Assembly: GCA_946902985.2 (NCBI GenBank)
Contig: OX336388.2
Span: forward strand, 372,173,387-372,237,386
DNA length: 64,000 bases
Source of the DNA: Meconema thalassinum
Taxonomy: Eukaryota; Arthropoda; Insecta; Orthoptera; Tettigoniidae
Direction: 5' to 3'
How positions within the stretch are numbered: the stretch's first letter is position 1; every line of letters starts with the position of its first letter. This document shows, piece by piece, positions 12,516 to 23,311 of this stretch. Made by a program: the position numbers and the translations under genes. The notes beneath the pieces were generated by a model. That model saw only the letters and a list, made by a program, of their open reading frames with translations. It did no database searches and had not been told where the DNA came from.

Positions 12516-12944
12516 GAATGCTATTTATTTATCGTATGGCTTTTAGTGCCGGGAGTGTCCGAGCCCATGTTCGGCTCGCCTGAGTCTGTAGCTGCTTCCA
12601 GCGAGCACCCTAAAATGTGAGCTACAAGTTCCGTTAAATTTCAAGTAGTTCCAACTTTCGCCACCAGATATCAATGATACCTAGTGGTGAACGTTGGAAC
12701 TTTGATAGAGCGTTCTGACGAAGTCTAACCTAACAAATTTTGCTTTACACAAGTTTAGTATGTGAAAGGATCTTTTGCATGCCATAAATCTATGACATGG
12801 GACCGCCGGCTTTACTTCCCCTCCGAAGGAAAGCATACTGAAGTACTTTAACGCTCTTAAAAATCCGACGACTTCGGCCGGGTTTGAACCCGCTATCTTG
12901 GGCATAGCAGTTCAGCATGCTACCGACTACGCCACCGAATGCTA
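12516..12944 (-). repeat. tRNA-derived SINE (family A head, alternative tail) with 8-bp target duplication
   Basis: Bounded by GAATGCTA at 12516-12523 and 12937-12944. The minus-strand head ends at GCATGCTACCGACTACGCCACC and contains a GGGTTTGAACCC-type B box. The left end carries a different tail from most family A copies: TATGGCTTTTAGTGCCGGGA followed by GTCCGAGCCCATGTTCGGC. The same tail is found in the SINE at 40717 and in the family A copy at 55178. Confidence 0.8.
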
Positions 12945-12972
12945 AAAAAACGAATACTTTACAAAATATAAA

Positions 12973-13125
12973 TTACCGTACTAAAAAGTCAAACTCACCT
13001 ATTTTTTTATGTAATAAATCAATCCTCCGTTCCTTATGGTTGACAAACTTATCTATGATATCCTCGTAGAAGGGCTGGTCTTCAATTAGTTTCAGCAACA
13101 ATTCACGGTGTATGGTGATAACAGC
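12973..13125 (-). pseudogene. hAT transposase C-terminal fragment
   Basis: On the minus strand the reading AVITIHRELLLKLIED continues through FYEDIIDKFVNHKERRIDLL to a stop at 12973. This is the pattern at the end of hAT transposase dimerisation regions (small hydrophobic, IHREL, then an aromatic/acidic helix and a basic RRID motif), and it parallels the fragments at 16542-16688 and 50969-51259. A stop immediately precedes it. A longer frame at 13103-13318 in another phase is not recognisable. It is a dead remnant. Confidence 0.5.
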
Positions 13126-13570
13126 CTATGATGTAAGTCTGGACTAGGATATTGTATTTCTTGTAAAAGTTTTTAGTCTTTTCAAACAAGAAAAACTGCG
13201 TTCCGCGTAATGTTTTGGAAATCACCGAAACCTTGTTTATTACAGACACCACATTTGTTACTAAAAAGTAAGCAAGTCCAACAGAACAGTTTTTTTTAAG
13301 AAAAAATCTACTGCACAACCATGTGAACTGTTCGAACCAAGATCCCTTACAATGAAGTCTATAGGACTTACCGGTTTTCTTGATTTCCTTTTAGTGCACA
13401 GTTCTATTAATTCCTTTGGACGTCCACAATTTAATAAATCCCTTTTGTCTTCGTCTTTCCACCTACTGAAGGGAATTTATAATAAAATTTATACTGTGTC
13501 CTTCAAAGAAAACATTACGGTATACACTATAAGCCGCCACCTTCCATCAACACCAGGGTATGTAACATAT

Positions 13571-15290
13571 TAAGTAAATACTATTCATCGGAAATATAAA
13601 TCCAATCTTCAACGTAACAGAAAGACAAGCCTGACGCGATGGCAACTACTAGGCTACTGGTAAATGATAATTTATTGCTTTCTGAAAGTGCAAAAAATAA
13701 AATATTTAGGCAGACATTTTCAGTCTGAGATAGGCCTAATTGTTAGTTGGAAACACAATTCACTGCTTAAATTACTTAAGTGAAAATCACCACTCAGAAA
13801 AGTTGTAGGAGAAAATGTATTGCTGTTAGTGAATCAGCTGTAAGGTTATGTAGGTTTTCGTTTATAATACTTATAGTACAAACCATATTTAATTACAACT
13901 ACACTCCCCACATGAACCAAAAATCCCTTCATGTGACATATATGTCCTAAATACCTCTCTATATGAGATATACTGTATCAACTAAATGATGTTATAAATA
14001 AATATTTATAATTTGTAGTACCCGCCGTGCAATTCTTGCCTCAGGAATGAGGTCGACTTTATTCATACTATCTCGCAAAATTCTCGTACTTTATCCACAA
14101 AATTTCACTTCTATTTTGTAGCTCCTACATTGTAGATGATCTTCACAGGAGACGTTTGCCTTATTTCACGTATATTACACCTTTTAATCAACAAAATTCA
14201 AGACACTGCGCAGCGTTAATGCAGCTTCCTATGTACAAAAAACCTAACAACCGGTTGTTTGGGTCCAATGTGGCTGCGCCCATACGGTTGCTAGGCGCGT
14301 CACTTCAGCAACATATACTAGACGAAGTTCCTGGCAGAGGCAGCAAATTCTTCACTCGTACGATCCCTCTCTGTATAACAGCATGTAATGACGTCTCCAC
14401 TGCTTTAGGTTACCATGGCAACGAGACGAAGTTGCTGTTATTTCAAGTTACTTCGTCATCTGCAGGTCTCTTTCCAAGCTACATTAGTACCATCTAGCGA
14501 CAGCGTGTACAACTGACACTAAGGCCGCATACAGTTCAAGGGCAATCTGTGGTCATGCAGTGCCATCTAACAATGGAGTGTAGAAATAGTACACTACATT
14601 AAACGGTGGCTACGTTTTAATTTAAATAAGATAACGTAATATTTATTTTAAGAGATGACTAGTGAAGAGGCTCTTCACTCTCTTCACCTGAATAGCCGCT
14701 ACTGCAGCTGACTGATATAACCTCTCGTGAATGGCGAGTCTCATACCGCACATTGACACGCTTCAGTTATGCTCTATTCGACCGCGCAGAGTATTTCTTG
14801 TATTTTACTAGTTTGGCATTCATTACAATGGAGAAAACTATTGAAGGTAAATATTCATTGTTATTATATAATTTAAACAATTAAAATAAGCTTGTAAATT
14901 GTCGATTTTCAAATGCCGTGATGCAAAAGTCGAAAGTCCCACGATGTCCCACCATCAAATGACTTGTTCTTAAGCCAAAATCATTGTTCAACATAGTACT
15001 ACAAATCCTGAAGCCCGTTCGTGCCCGTTTTGTATTGTTCATTTATTATTCAATAACTTTTCCATTTGGAGCCATGAAACATTTCCCTGGTTTTAGTTCT
15101 TCAAATAATTGTTTGTATGGGCCTGATGTTGATTTTTTGATGTATATATTTATGTTTAAGATACAAAACAAAACGTAATTTAAATACAATTTCTTATGTA
15201 CCGGTACATAATTCATTCCACATCAGGTACCTTAATAACCCTTGTACGGTAGGCCTACATCTTTTTCTGATACTATTATATAATTCCTCT
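13571..15290. other. no gene recognised
   Basis: Mixed A+T-rich DNA with no repeat I can define. A 113-codon frame at 14156-14497 has no domain. Near 14815-14850 the context CATTACAATGGAGAAAACTA, followed by a possible donor GGTAAATA, could mimic a short first coding exon, but nothing supports it further. Confidence 0.4.
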
Positions 15291-15412
15291 CACCACGGCG
15301 GACCGGGTTCAATTCTCGGTCAATGCCATGTCCTGTGGTTCAGATTCCACGTAAAAAGGAGGTCCCGTGGCTCATAATCTCGAGATTAACGGTCACGTAA
15401 AACTACAATCTT
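15291..15412 (+). repeat. tRNA-derived SINE (family C), fragment
   Basis: Contains CGGACCGGGTTCAATTCTCGG (B-box-like) and GTGGCTCATAATCTCGAGAT. It is the plus-strand counterpart of the fuller copy at 21196-21378. Confidence 0.65.
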
Positions 15413-15539
15413 CCTTTTTATTTTATAATTGTTGTTAAATCTGTCATTTGTTACATCTGCCCCATAATTTTCCAACAAATAGCATTAAATAAAGAATCTG
15501 TGACCTCAAAAATATTATACATGACGATTTCCATTAATA

Positions 15540-16060
15540 TAATAATATTTTCTACATGTAAGGCCTCCATATTGGATCCGCCATAATTTTTTTGGCTAAA
15601 ATATCATCAAATTTGAATTCAGCTACCCCAAAAAAACATATTATATGCACGTTTTCAGAAAACAAACCGATTTTCATTCATTGCACACATTTTTCAATTT
15701 CATCTTCGCCATATTGGATCCGCCATTTTGTTTTCAGAAACAATAATGTCAAATTTGAATTCAGAGACCCTAAAAACCCTATTGTAGTGACGTTACTGAC
15801 AAATCAATTATGTTTTGGACTTTTCGCCACGGTTTTGGCACTTGGCCCCATTGTTGTCGCCTAAGCCACGGATGCGCTGAGATATCCACCTTGCAGTTCA
15901 AATTTCAATTGTAATTTTTCAGCAGTTGGTAGCATTGACATCATTGATGTCATATGTCCTGGTTTCGATAGCTGCTGCCGTTTAGGAGTTGATTGGGAAC
16001 AGACACACATAAGGACAGACACACACATTTTCCCGGATTGATCTCGTAAGTCTACTTCAT
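15540..16060 (+). repeat. dispersed repeat with two units of about 142 bp
   Basis: CCATATTGGATCCGCCAT occurs at 15567 and 15709, each followed by a TCAAATTTGAATTCAG segment. The right part carries TTTAGGAGTTGATTGGGAAC and CACACA-rich sequence like the end of the GGCGGC-family repeats. Frames such as 15592-15864 are incidental. Confidence 0.55.
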
Positions 16061-16135
16061 CATTTTCGTAAAATGTGAAAAGTAGGCTAAATAAAGACAG
16101 CTAATCGATTTTAAATATTTAAAAATATAATATTA

Positions 16136-16536
16136 AGGACACAGATGGAAAGTATCTAACAAATAGGGAAGAAAAGGTTGAGAGATGGAAAGCTTACATA
16201 GAGTGTTTGTATAAGGGAAAGGAGATTGGATATTATGTAATGGAAAGGGAAGAGGAAATTGATGAAGATGCGAAAGTAGATTTAATATTGAGATAAGAAT
16301 TTGACAGAGCATTGGAAGACTAAGCAGGAACAAAGCACCAGGAATAGATGAAATACCGATTGAGTTGCTACTCTGCATAGGTGATGATGGTCTGATCAGG
16401 TTACTTCACTCTTGGTGTGTAGGATTTATGAGAAAAGTGAGGTACCCTCTGATTTCAAGAAGAATGTTATCATCCCTATACCGAAGAAAATAGGAGCTGA
16501 CAGATGTGAAGATTACCGTACAATCAGCTTGATTAC
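16136..16536 (+). mobile_element. LINE fragment, same family as 1541-4640
   Basis: Plus-strand copy of the middle of the LINE coding region, about codons 470-600 of the long copy: GGACACAGATGGAAAG, AGATGGAAAGCTTACATAGA and GATTACCGTACAATCAGCTT match with scattered substitutions, stops and frame breaks. Homology stops at GATTAC (16536), where hAT-like sequence begins. Confidence 0.85.
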
Positions 16537-16541
16537 CTACA

Positions 16542-16688
16542 GCACAAGAACGTCTCAATGGTCTAGCATCACTTTATATCGAGAAATCTTTCTTCCGGGA
16601 CTTGAAAAACCAACATCAATTCCATGACACAATCATCGATATCTTCGCGGAAAGTAAGGACAGGAGAATCGATCTGAAATTCAAATAA
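16542..16688 (+). pseudogene. hAT transposase C-terminal fragment
   Basis: The reading AQERLNGLASLYIEKSF and then FHDTIIDIFAESKDRRIDLK ends at a TAA at 16686-16688. The QERLNGLASL motif followed by a helix and the basic R-R-I-D end is typical of the C-terminal hAT dimerisation domain in insect TTF-type or ZMYM-like transposases. It is fused directly to the LINE fragment upstream, so no start exists. No terminal repeats were found. Confidence 0.6.
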
Positions 16689-17165
16689 TCCACTAATCAG
16701 GTATGTTTTGTGCTATTCACTATATATTTTACAGACTGATATTACTTTATTATTATTATTATAATTATTATTATCATGCTCTTCCCATTGGAAATTTTAA
16801 GTACTGTAGGCTATAACCTACCGGAAACAGTAATTTTCCACCTTTCTCAATAATTTATTTTTGGACTTCATCCTCTTACGTCCTACACATTATAAAAATC
16901 AGGAGTCTCCACTGATCAAATATATGTCTTTTGTTATATTCTATTACGACGCATAGTAAGGGAGATATTTATGACTAGCTTTTTGTCATAATTTCCTAAA
17001 TTGTATTTCTGTATACGAAGTATGGCTTTTATGTTCCGTCTTGGTTATAAATAATTTTCTTTAATAAATTATACTGTAGTATTTGAAGACTTTGTATATA
17101 AGGTTTGATTTTTGGTGCTCCAATGTGGGCGTAAACAGTGTAAATAAATAAATTACCTATTGACG
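16689..17165. other. no gene recognised
   Basis: A+T-rich DNA with an ATT microsatellite near 16750. No coding or element signature. Confidence 0.4.
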
Positions 17166-17170
17166 TTTTG

Positions 17171-17640
17171 GCGGCTTCGGTGGCGTAGTTGGTAGCATGC
17201 TGAGCTTCCCCGCTTACTTTGGGTGTGTGTAGAATCTGTCAGATAACCGGTGTTAATTGTGATTGCTGTAAGCCTATTAGTGTGCGATATCTGTAATTCA
17301 AGTAAGGACTGCAGACGATAAATTTCAAGTAGTTCTTACTTTTCCTACCAAAGGCTACCGTCAACGACACCTAGCAGTGAACTTGTCTACTAGATGCCAT
17401 CGCAACCAGCACCTGGCGGCAAACGTTGGAACTTTAAGAGCGTTAATCAAATCTAACCTACAAATTTAGTTTCTCACTGCTGTAGTTAGTGGAAGGTTCT
17501 TTTACATGCCATAAATCTATGACATGGGGCCGCCGGCTTTACTTCCCCTCCAAAGGAAGGCATACTGAGGGATTTCAAACGCTCTTAAAAACTCCGACGA
17601 CTTCGGCCGGGTTTGAACTCGCGATCGTATACTTGGGTGT
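17171..17640 (-). repeat. rearranged SINE A: plus-strand head next to a minus-strand body
   Basis: 17171-17206 is a family A tRNA head in plus orientation (GGCTTCGGTGGCGTAGTTGG). From 17208 the sequence continues as the tail and body of a family A SINE in the opposite orientation (TTTGGGTGTGTGTAGAATCT to GGCCGGGTTTGAACTCGCGA), lacking its own head end. The arrangement implies an inversion or template switch during insertion. Confidence 0.65.
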
Positions 17641-18045
17641 GTGTTGTGTACGACTCATTAATCCATACCGGGTATTCAGCCAACCCCTTGCGATCCAGTT
17701 GTATGCATCCCGTCACATGTACTACAGTTCTGAAAGACATCGATCCCACTCCCTAAACTGGGATAATATAACGAGATGTATGTTTACGGGCTAGAAGTCA
17801 GCAGGAATCGTGAGTGCCACTATTAATCCAGAATGGAAACCTCGAATTAACCCTTAAACAAGCACAGATATCCAGAACACGTACTTGAAAAACAGGAGGT
17901 GCACGCATAGACCGAGGGCAGGTATTGTATAGACTGGGAAGTCAAGCTGCAGGTCAAGCGTCGCAGCAGCACCCATAGCAAGTGCGCGGTAGGATGTGTG
18001 ATTGTTGACTGTGCTTGGGGGTTCGAAGGTTCAAGCCCATGCATT
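17641..18045. other. no gene recognised
   Basis: No coding or repeat signature I can support, apart from a repeated GTGTGTGTTGTG end at the junction with the SINE. Confidence 0.35.
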
Positions 18046-19690
18046 TTTAGCCTGTTTTAATTTCATGAAAAATAGGCTTATGAGATCACCATTTGTCCGT
18101 GTGTGTGTCCCCCTGTAAGAACTTCTAAACGCCTATAGCGATTTCAATGAAACTCGAGAAGGTCATAGCACCATTTCGGCCAACCTCGACCGTGACCTTC
18201 AAATGTTATTACGTCTCATTAATCCAACATGGCGGCTGTGCGAAATATTTCACCAGCATCCAATATCTCCGAAACTATTAATGATATCTCCCTGAAATTT
18301 TGTACGGTGATAAAGAGCACTACTAGAAGTTCACCTATTAGACATTCGAAAACCAGGTAACTACAAAACCAACTTGGCGGCCAAGCGGAGTTGAGACTTT
18401 TAAATAGACTTTTCTCGCGATTTAACCATCCAAACCCAATGAAACTTGGTACAGAAAATGTTCATGTAATGTACTGGCATATAATTTTGTGCAATTTTTT
18501 TACATAACCTCAAGATGGCGGCTGTGCGAAATATTTCTCCGGCATTCTATATCTCCGAAACTATTAATGATATCACCCTGAAATTTTGTACGGTGATAAA
18601 GGGCACTACTGCAAGTTTAACTATGTAACTTGCAAAAACCTGTAATATACAAAACGAACATGGCGGCCAAGCGAAGTTGAAACATTTTAATATACTTTTC
18701 TCGCGATTTAACCATCTGATCGCAGTGAAATATGGTACAGTAAATGTTTATACATATTGTAATGCACTGGCATCTAATTCAGTTCAATTGTTGACATAAC
18801 CTCAAGATGGCGGCTGTGCGAAATTTTAAAATTAAGTTTTTATTTCTTGTGTCGTAATCATGCGATCGAAGGGAAAGTTTGAATAATGAACCTACGCAAT
18901 AATTTTCCTTTAGTGGTACATAACTCTATGGCCTATCCATATAACAATCCAACATGGCGACTATCTGAAATATTTAGAAGGTTCTCAATATCTACGAATC
19001 TTTTACAGCAATCAAACTGATTTTTTAAATGTTCATAGAGGCTATGAACATAAGTTCACCTATAGGGCTTTCAATAACCTGGTGAGCACAAATCCAAACT
19101 GGCCGCGACGCGAACTATAAAATATTTAAATGGACGTTTCTCGCGATTTAACCATCCGAGTGTAGTGAAACTTGGTACGGTAAATGTTTATACAAATGCT
19201 AAACCACTGGCATCTAATTTATTTCAATTGTTTTCATAATCTCAATATGGCAGCTGTGCGAAATGTTAAAATCTCTTTTTAACTTCCTGTGTCCTAATCA
19301 CGCGATTGAAATTTGAATACTACACGTACACAATAATATTCATGTAATAGTACATAACTCTAAGACCTACATAATATAAAAATCCAACATGGTGATAATC
19401 CGAAATATTAGACGCTTCTCAATATCTACGAATCTATTACAGCAATCAAACTGAAATTTTGTATGTTGATAGTGGCAATTAACATAAGTAGGATATATAA
19501 TTTTATTAATGCAGCCAATGGCCATGTATTTTTCTTTTCAGGACGGGTCAGGGAAGGGATTATGAAAGGAAATCGGCCGTGGACCTATTGAAAGGAACCG
19601 TCCTGGCATTTGCCTGGTAGTGAAAATGGAAAACCATAAGTAGGATATTTGAAAATAGGCTTTAGTTCTTCACGGAACTACTTGTTTTAA
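18046..19690 (+). repeat. GGCGGC-family repeat, most complete copy
   Basis: The 5' end is a hairpin (AGCCTGTTTT ... AAAAATAGGCT, 18050-18083), followed by GAGATCACCATTTGTCCGTG and GCGATTTCAATGAAACTCG. Four or more degenerate units of about 290 bp follow, with ATGGCGGCTGTGCGAAATAT near 18230, 18515 and 18805 and a variant near 19250. The 3' end is GAAAATAGGCTTTAGTTCTT then CACGGAACTACTTGTT. A 138-bp insertion lies at 19497-19634. Confidence 0.75.
19497..19634. repeat. 138-bp SINE-like insertion with 14-bp target duplication
   Basis: CATAAGTAGGATAT is present at 19483-19496 and again at 19635-19648. The inserted DNA contains GACGGGTCAGGGAAGGGATT and CCTGGCATTTGCCTGG, sequences shared with SINE bodies elsewhere in the window, so it is probably a truncated SINE. 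The GGCGGC-family repeat reads on normally after it. Confidence 0.8.
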
Positions 19691-19830
19691 TATGCAGTTG
19701 CCTGGTATGTGGCAAGGTTGTATACTTAATAGTTTTTCACAAACTGATTTGTTTATTAATTGGCCCTGAAAAGGACCGTTGGTAAAGAGCTGGGTTGATA
19801 GAGGCTAGGAAACATGTGACGGGATTTCAG

Positions 19831-20311
19831 TTATCCACGGCGTTTAACGCAACACCTGCTCGAAGTGACTACCTCCGTGATCGATACATAGCTGCGCGCG
19901 ATGTTGTATGGACCGCCTGGCTCGTGCAACGTCTTTGGATCGGCATGCCTCGATGATGAGCTGTCTAAGGTGACCAGACCGGCCGGCTCTTTTCCATACA
20001 CCAGTTGTAAGTTGTTACATGTCCCCACAGAAGAAAAAAATCCAGGGGCGTAAGATCGGGCGATCTGGTGGGCAAGGGGACAGGTCCTCCCCGTCCTATC
20101 CATTTATCAGGATACGTTGCATGGAGATAGTTCCGGACGACCACCACCACGTGCGGTGAGCTCCGTCATGTTGAAACCACATCCTGTAGCGGTGGCACAT
20201 GTTCCAAAAACGGTGGTAATTCATTTTGAGAAACCGCAGATAAAGTTGTCTCGTCAGATGGCCCTCATAGAAATGGGGACCGATGAGATAATCACCAAAT
20301 ATTGTCTGCAA
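19831..20311 (-). pseudogene. mariner-like transposase, C-terminal half, frame-broken
   Basis: On the minus strand, FGDYLIGPHFYEGHLTRQLY leads to FQHDGAHRTW (second catalytic D region), then YPDKWIGRGGPVPLPTRSPD and LTPLDFFL (third acidic block), and finally HGGSHFEQVL near the end. These are ordered motifs of the IS630-Tc1-mariner catalytic domain, spread over three frames. The N-terminal half is missing and no inverted repeats were found, so it is a truncated relic. Confidence 0.75.
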
Positions 20312-21180
20312 AGAGGTGCTGTGACAAGTGCAAAACGCTGTTCTACATAATTCTTTGTGTTCTTTTCATGTACGTATGCCGTTTAACAACAATAAATACA
20401 TTTCTTCAATATTTAAAACTTCGTTCTCCCACATTCTTCCCTACTACCCCATAAACCTATATTCACGTTGCGAAAGCTCTCACGGGCCCACTAGTATATA
20501 TTATTTCAGTAGTATAGATCCCTCCTTCGGCGCTCAAAAGCGACCGATCGTGACAAATTAGCATTCAAATGAAAGAGAATAGGCATTAGCTGTGACAAAT
20601 CGCACTCAAATTTCATAAATATCTATAATTTGTTTAAAAAATACTTTAAAAAATGTACGAAGTGTGCGATTTGCAGATACTGTAGCTATAGGAAAATACG
20701 CTCCATTTTTCCTGTCCACTTCACATTTTAGCAGCTGTGACGCCTGTTCCATGCCATTTTAACATTCTGGGGTCTTTCCTTTATCATTTTGCATGGATAT
20801 CAGAAAGAGTAAATCAAAGGAATGAGTACTCAAATAGTATAATTTCATAAATATTGAACAACCGGTGAGTGTTATGATGATCCAATTTTCAGTGATTGCC
20901 TTCTTAAGTTATGGAACGTAGAACTTGGAATTCTAACTGAAATGTAAATAGTGTTCTATAGTCATTTGGTTGAAATTAAAACATAGCAACCTTTCTTCTT
21001 AAGTCTCTCTTTATAAACCTATTGGGGAAAGTGTGGTTTATGAACATGCGAGATTTCTCGCACGGGTCCGCTAGTCATATTTATTTTAGGATGACTGGAG
21101 ACTTTCCATAGACACAGTAGTGTGCTCATGAGGGGGAGAAATGGAGTTTAGAAAAAGACTTTTCCCCGGGGGTTATGAAA
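20312..21180. repeat. dispersed repeat with CACGGG-CTAGT ends
   Basis: CTCACGGGCCCACTAGTATA near 20478 and TCGCACGGGTCCGCTAGTCA near 21057 are similar motifs about 580 bp apart in the same orientation, each preceded by a TAAACCTAT string. This suggests element ends, but the family is unknown and no coding region is present. Confidence 0.35.
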
Positions 21181-21189
21181 AAGCAAGCG

Positions 21190-21378
21190 AGCTTGTAGTT
21201 TAACGTGACCGTTAATCACGAGATCATGAGCCACGGGACCTCCGTTTTACGTGGAATCCGAACCACAGAAAATGGCATTTCACTTCGAAAAATCTCACAT
21301 GCATTGACCGGGAATCGACCCCGGTCCACCTTGGTGAGAGGCATACAGCTTGACCGCTGCGCCACCACGCCCCTCCGG
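21190..21378 (-). repeat. tRNA-derived SINE (family C)
   Basis: The minus-strand head contains TGGTGGCGCAGCGGTCAAG (A-box type) and GGGGTCGATTCCCGG (B-box type), followed by a body with GGAGGTCCCGTGGCTCATGA. It is a fuller copy of the fragment at 15291. Confidence 0.75.
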
Positions 21379-21469
21379 AGGTTATGAACCTATCCCTGTT
21401 GACAAGAAGCTGCATATTGGAATTTGGTAGTCTACTTGGCGAATAAGGCTCAATTTGTGACCATAGCCG

Positions 21470-21885
21470 ATTCAACTGATAAGCGACCACCTCGTGCTGT
21501 AGCGGCTGGCATTCTTGGCTGTCGCACCGGAGGTTCGGTTTCGATTCCGGCTTTGCCGAGAAATTTTAAATCTGGTGTGAGGGCTGGAACGGGGTACAGT
21601 CAGCATCTTGCGGCTAAACTGAAGAGAGGAGGGTTCGATTCCCATCTCAACCATCCTGGAAATGGTTTTCCGTGGTTTCCTCTCTTCTACTCCAGGCAAA
21701 TGCTGAGATGGTTCCTAACTCCTTTCCAATCCTATCCCCAATATACAAATACACACGCTAGTACAGCCATCACGATAACACATGTTATCACACAAATTCC
21801 ACACACCCAACAATACACGGGGCTATATGACCAAGATGTTGCAGCCCCTAAAAATAAGCAAGAACAACAACAACAACTGATCTGC
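21470..21885 (+). repeat. tRNA-like SINE ending in an AAC tract
   Basis: Contains GTCGCACCGGAGGTTCGGTTTCGATTCC in two short blocks, then GAGGGTTCGATTCCCATCTC, CAACCATCCTGGAAATGG and a tail with ACACGGGGCTATATGACCA, ending in CAACAACAACAAC. The 198-codon frame at 21424-22020 is a product of this repeat, not a gene. Confidence 0.6.
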
Positions 21886-23309
21886 TTCGTAGCATGCTAC
21901 GTACGGTATATCAGCAGACCAAGTATTGTCACAACAGCTCGATTTCCAAAATCGTCAAATGCGTATAAAGTTGCAAAAACCAATAGGAATTTGATACGAT
22001 ACGCGTATGATTTGTTTTGAGTTGTTGGATGGTTCAAGTTCAAATCTGATTTTAAATGTCGTACTGGAAAGTAATGGCTTCAGATTATGTTTGAATTGGC
22101 GATTTCTGCTGTGATTAAAACTTTAGTTAAAACGCTTCGGTTAGTCTGGTTAAAACCAGACTGTTGCCGAGATAAATCCAAAGTATACCAAACGGAACGC
22201 TGAAACGCACCTATTGTCACCAGTGGGATCGTTAGCAGTCGGATTATCGTAACCGATTGGAGGTGAAAGTTGGATCTCAAAACGGCGCGGCGGTGCAAGT
22301 GCTATACACATGCACTTACTGGGCTGTTTATCATATGCTAATTCAATAAATCTCCACTTAGTATTCTTGGATGTTACGGGTAATCTCGAGAACCACTGGA
22401 TGGTTTTGATGCGGTTTTCACCATTCTGTAAAAGGTATCTCGAGGAAAGTTTCTGTAGAAAATTATTTATTTATGACCAAAGGAAGCCAAGCAGTAACGA
22501 TTTCAGTGAAAAAGTCGAAAAAAAAACCTGGCGTCCGTGCGCTTTTTAAGCTTACGCTGGGCAAACCGTTAAAACTATCTATATCCAGTATTATGCATGT
22601 AAGAATTGTTCAGCTTGAAAAGTTCTACAAAAAAGGTCCGTGACAGCATATCTGTATCTTCAATACATCGCCCACTATAAATGTTTTTACGGGTTCATTT
22701 CTTCCGAAAATCTCCATTCAAATACTAGCTTTGAGACAGTTTTCGATCTAGCTGGCTGGCAAGCGGGCCTATCATCCCAGACACTGTCGAGTCGTGTAGA
22801 GTCAAGACTTCAGAGAAGAGTGGATGTGTTTGGAGTGCTACTCGGCTTTTCTTTACTTCGCCTGTGAACTTTTCGTTCCGCAGAATACACAGTCAAGTTT
22901 AGATTGGACGGAAGGGGGATTTGTGACTCATGCACCTCGCCATTCATAAATTACGTATGACAAGAATTCGTTGCACATGCTATCTCCATGATAATAATTA
23001 TTAGTCCACTCAGTGATTTTAACCCATCATGCCGAGACGGAGAAAGGATATAGGGCGTAGTCATTGATATCTAAAAAAGTACGCTTATCACGTAACAATG
23101 AAACCGAGCAACAAAGAATTTCTCGATTGTCACAAGAGAGAGCAAGAATTCACAAAGACAAAGGGAGTCATCCCCAAAGTTTCTATGACACAGGGAAGAA
23201 ATGTTCATGGTTTGTGGTCCGATAAAGGGAATTCTGCTATGAATAAAGATTCCTCCATAAATTATGTAAATAAGGGCTTCAGTTTCCGGGCGAATCCGGG
23301 GCGGGTTGC
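21886..23309. other. no gene recognised
   Basis: No domain or repeat recognised. Short frames at 22080-22298, 22310-22549 and 23098-23331 lack motifs and splice context. Confidence 0.35.
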
Positions 23310-23311
23310 TA

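Noticed and set aside
14156..14497. 113-codon open frame
   Set aside because: No recognisable motif, unremarkable composition and no acceptor or donor fitting the apolipophorin phases.
14815..14850. ATG with a following GTAAAT that could be a first coding exon
   Set aside because: Only seven codons, and no promoter or partner exon can be shown.
21424..22020. 198-codon open frame
   Set aside because: It lies across a tRNA-like SINE (B-box string GGTTCGATTCCC-type and an AAC tail), so it is repeat-derived.
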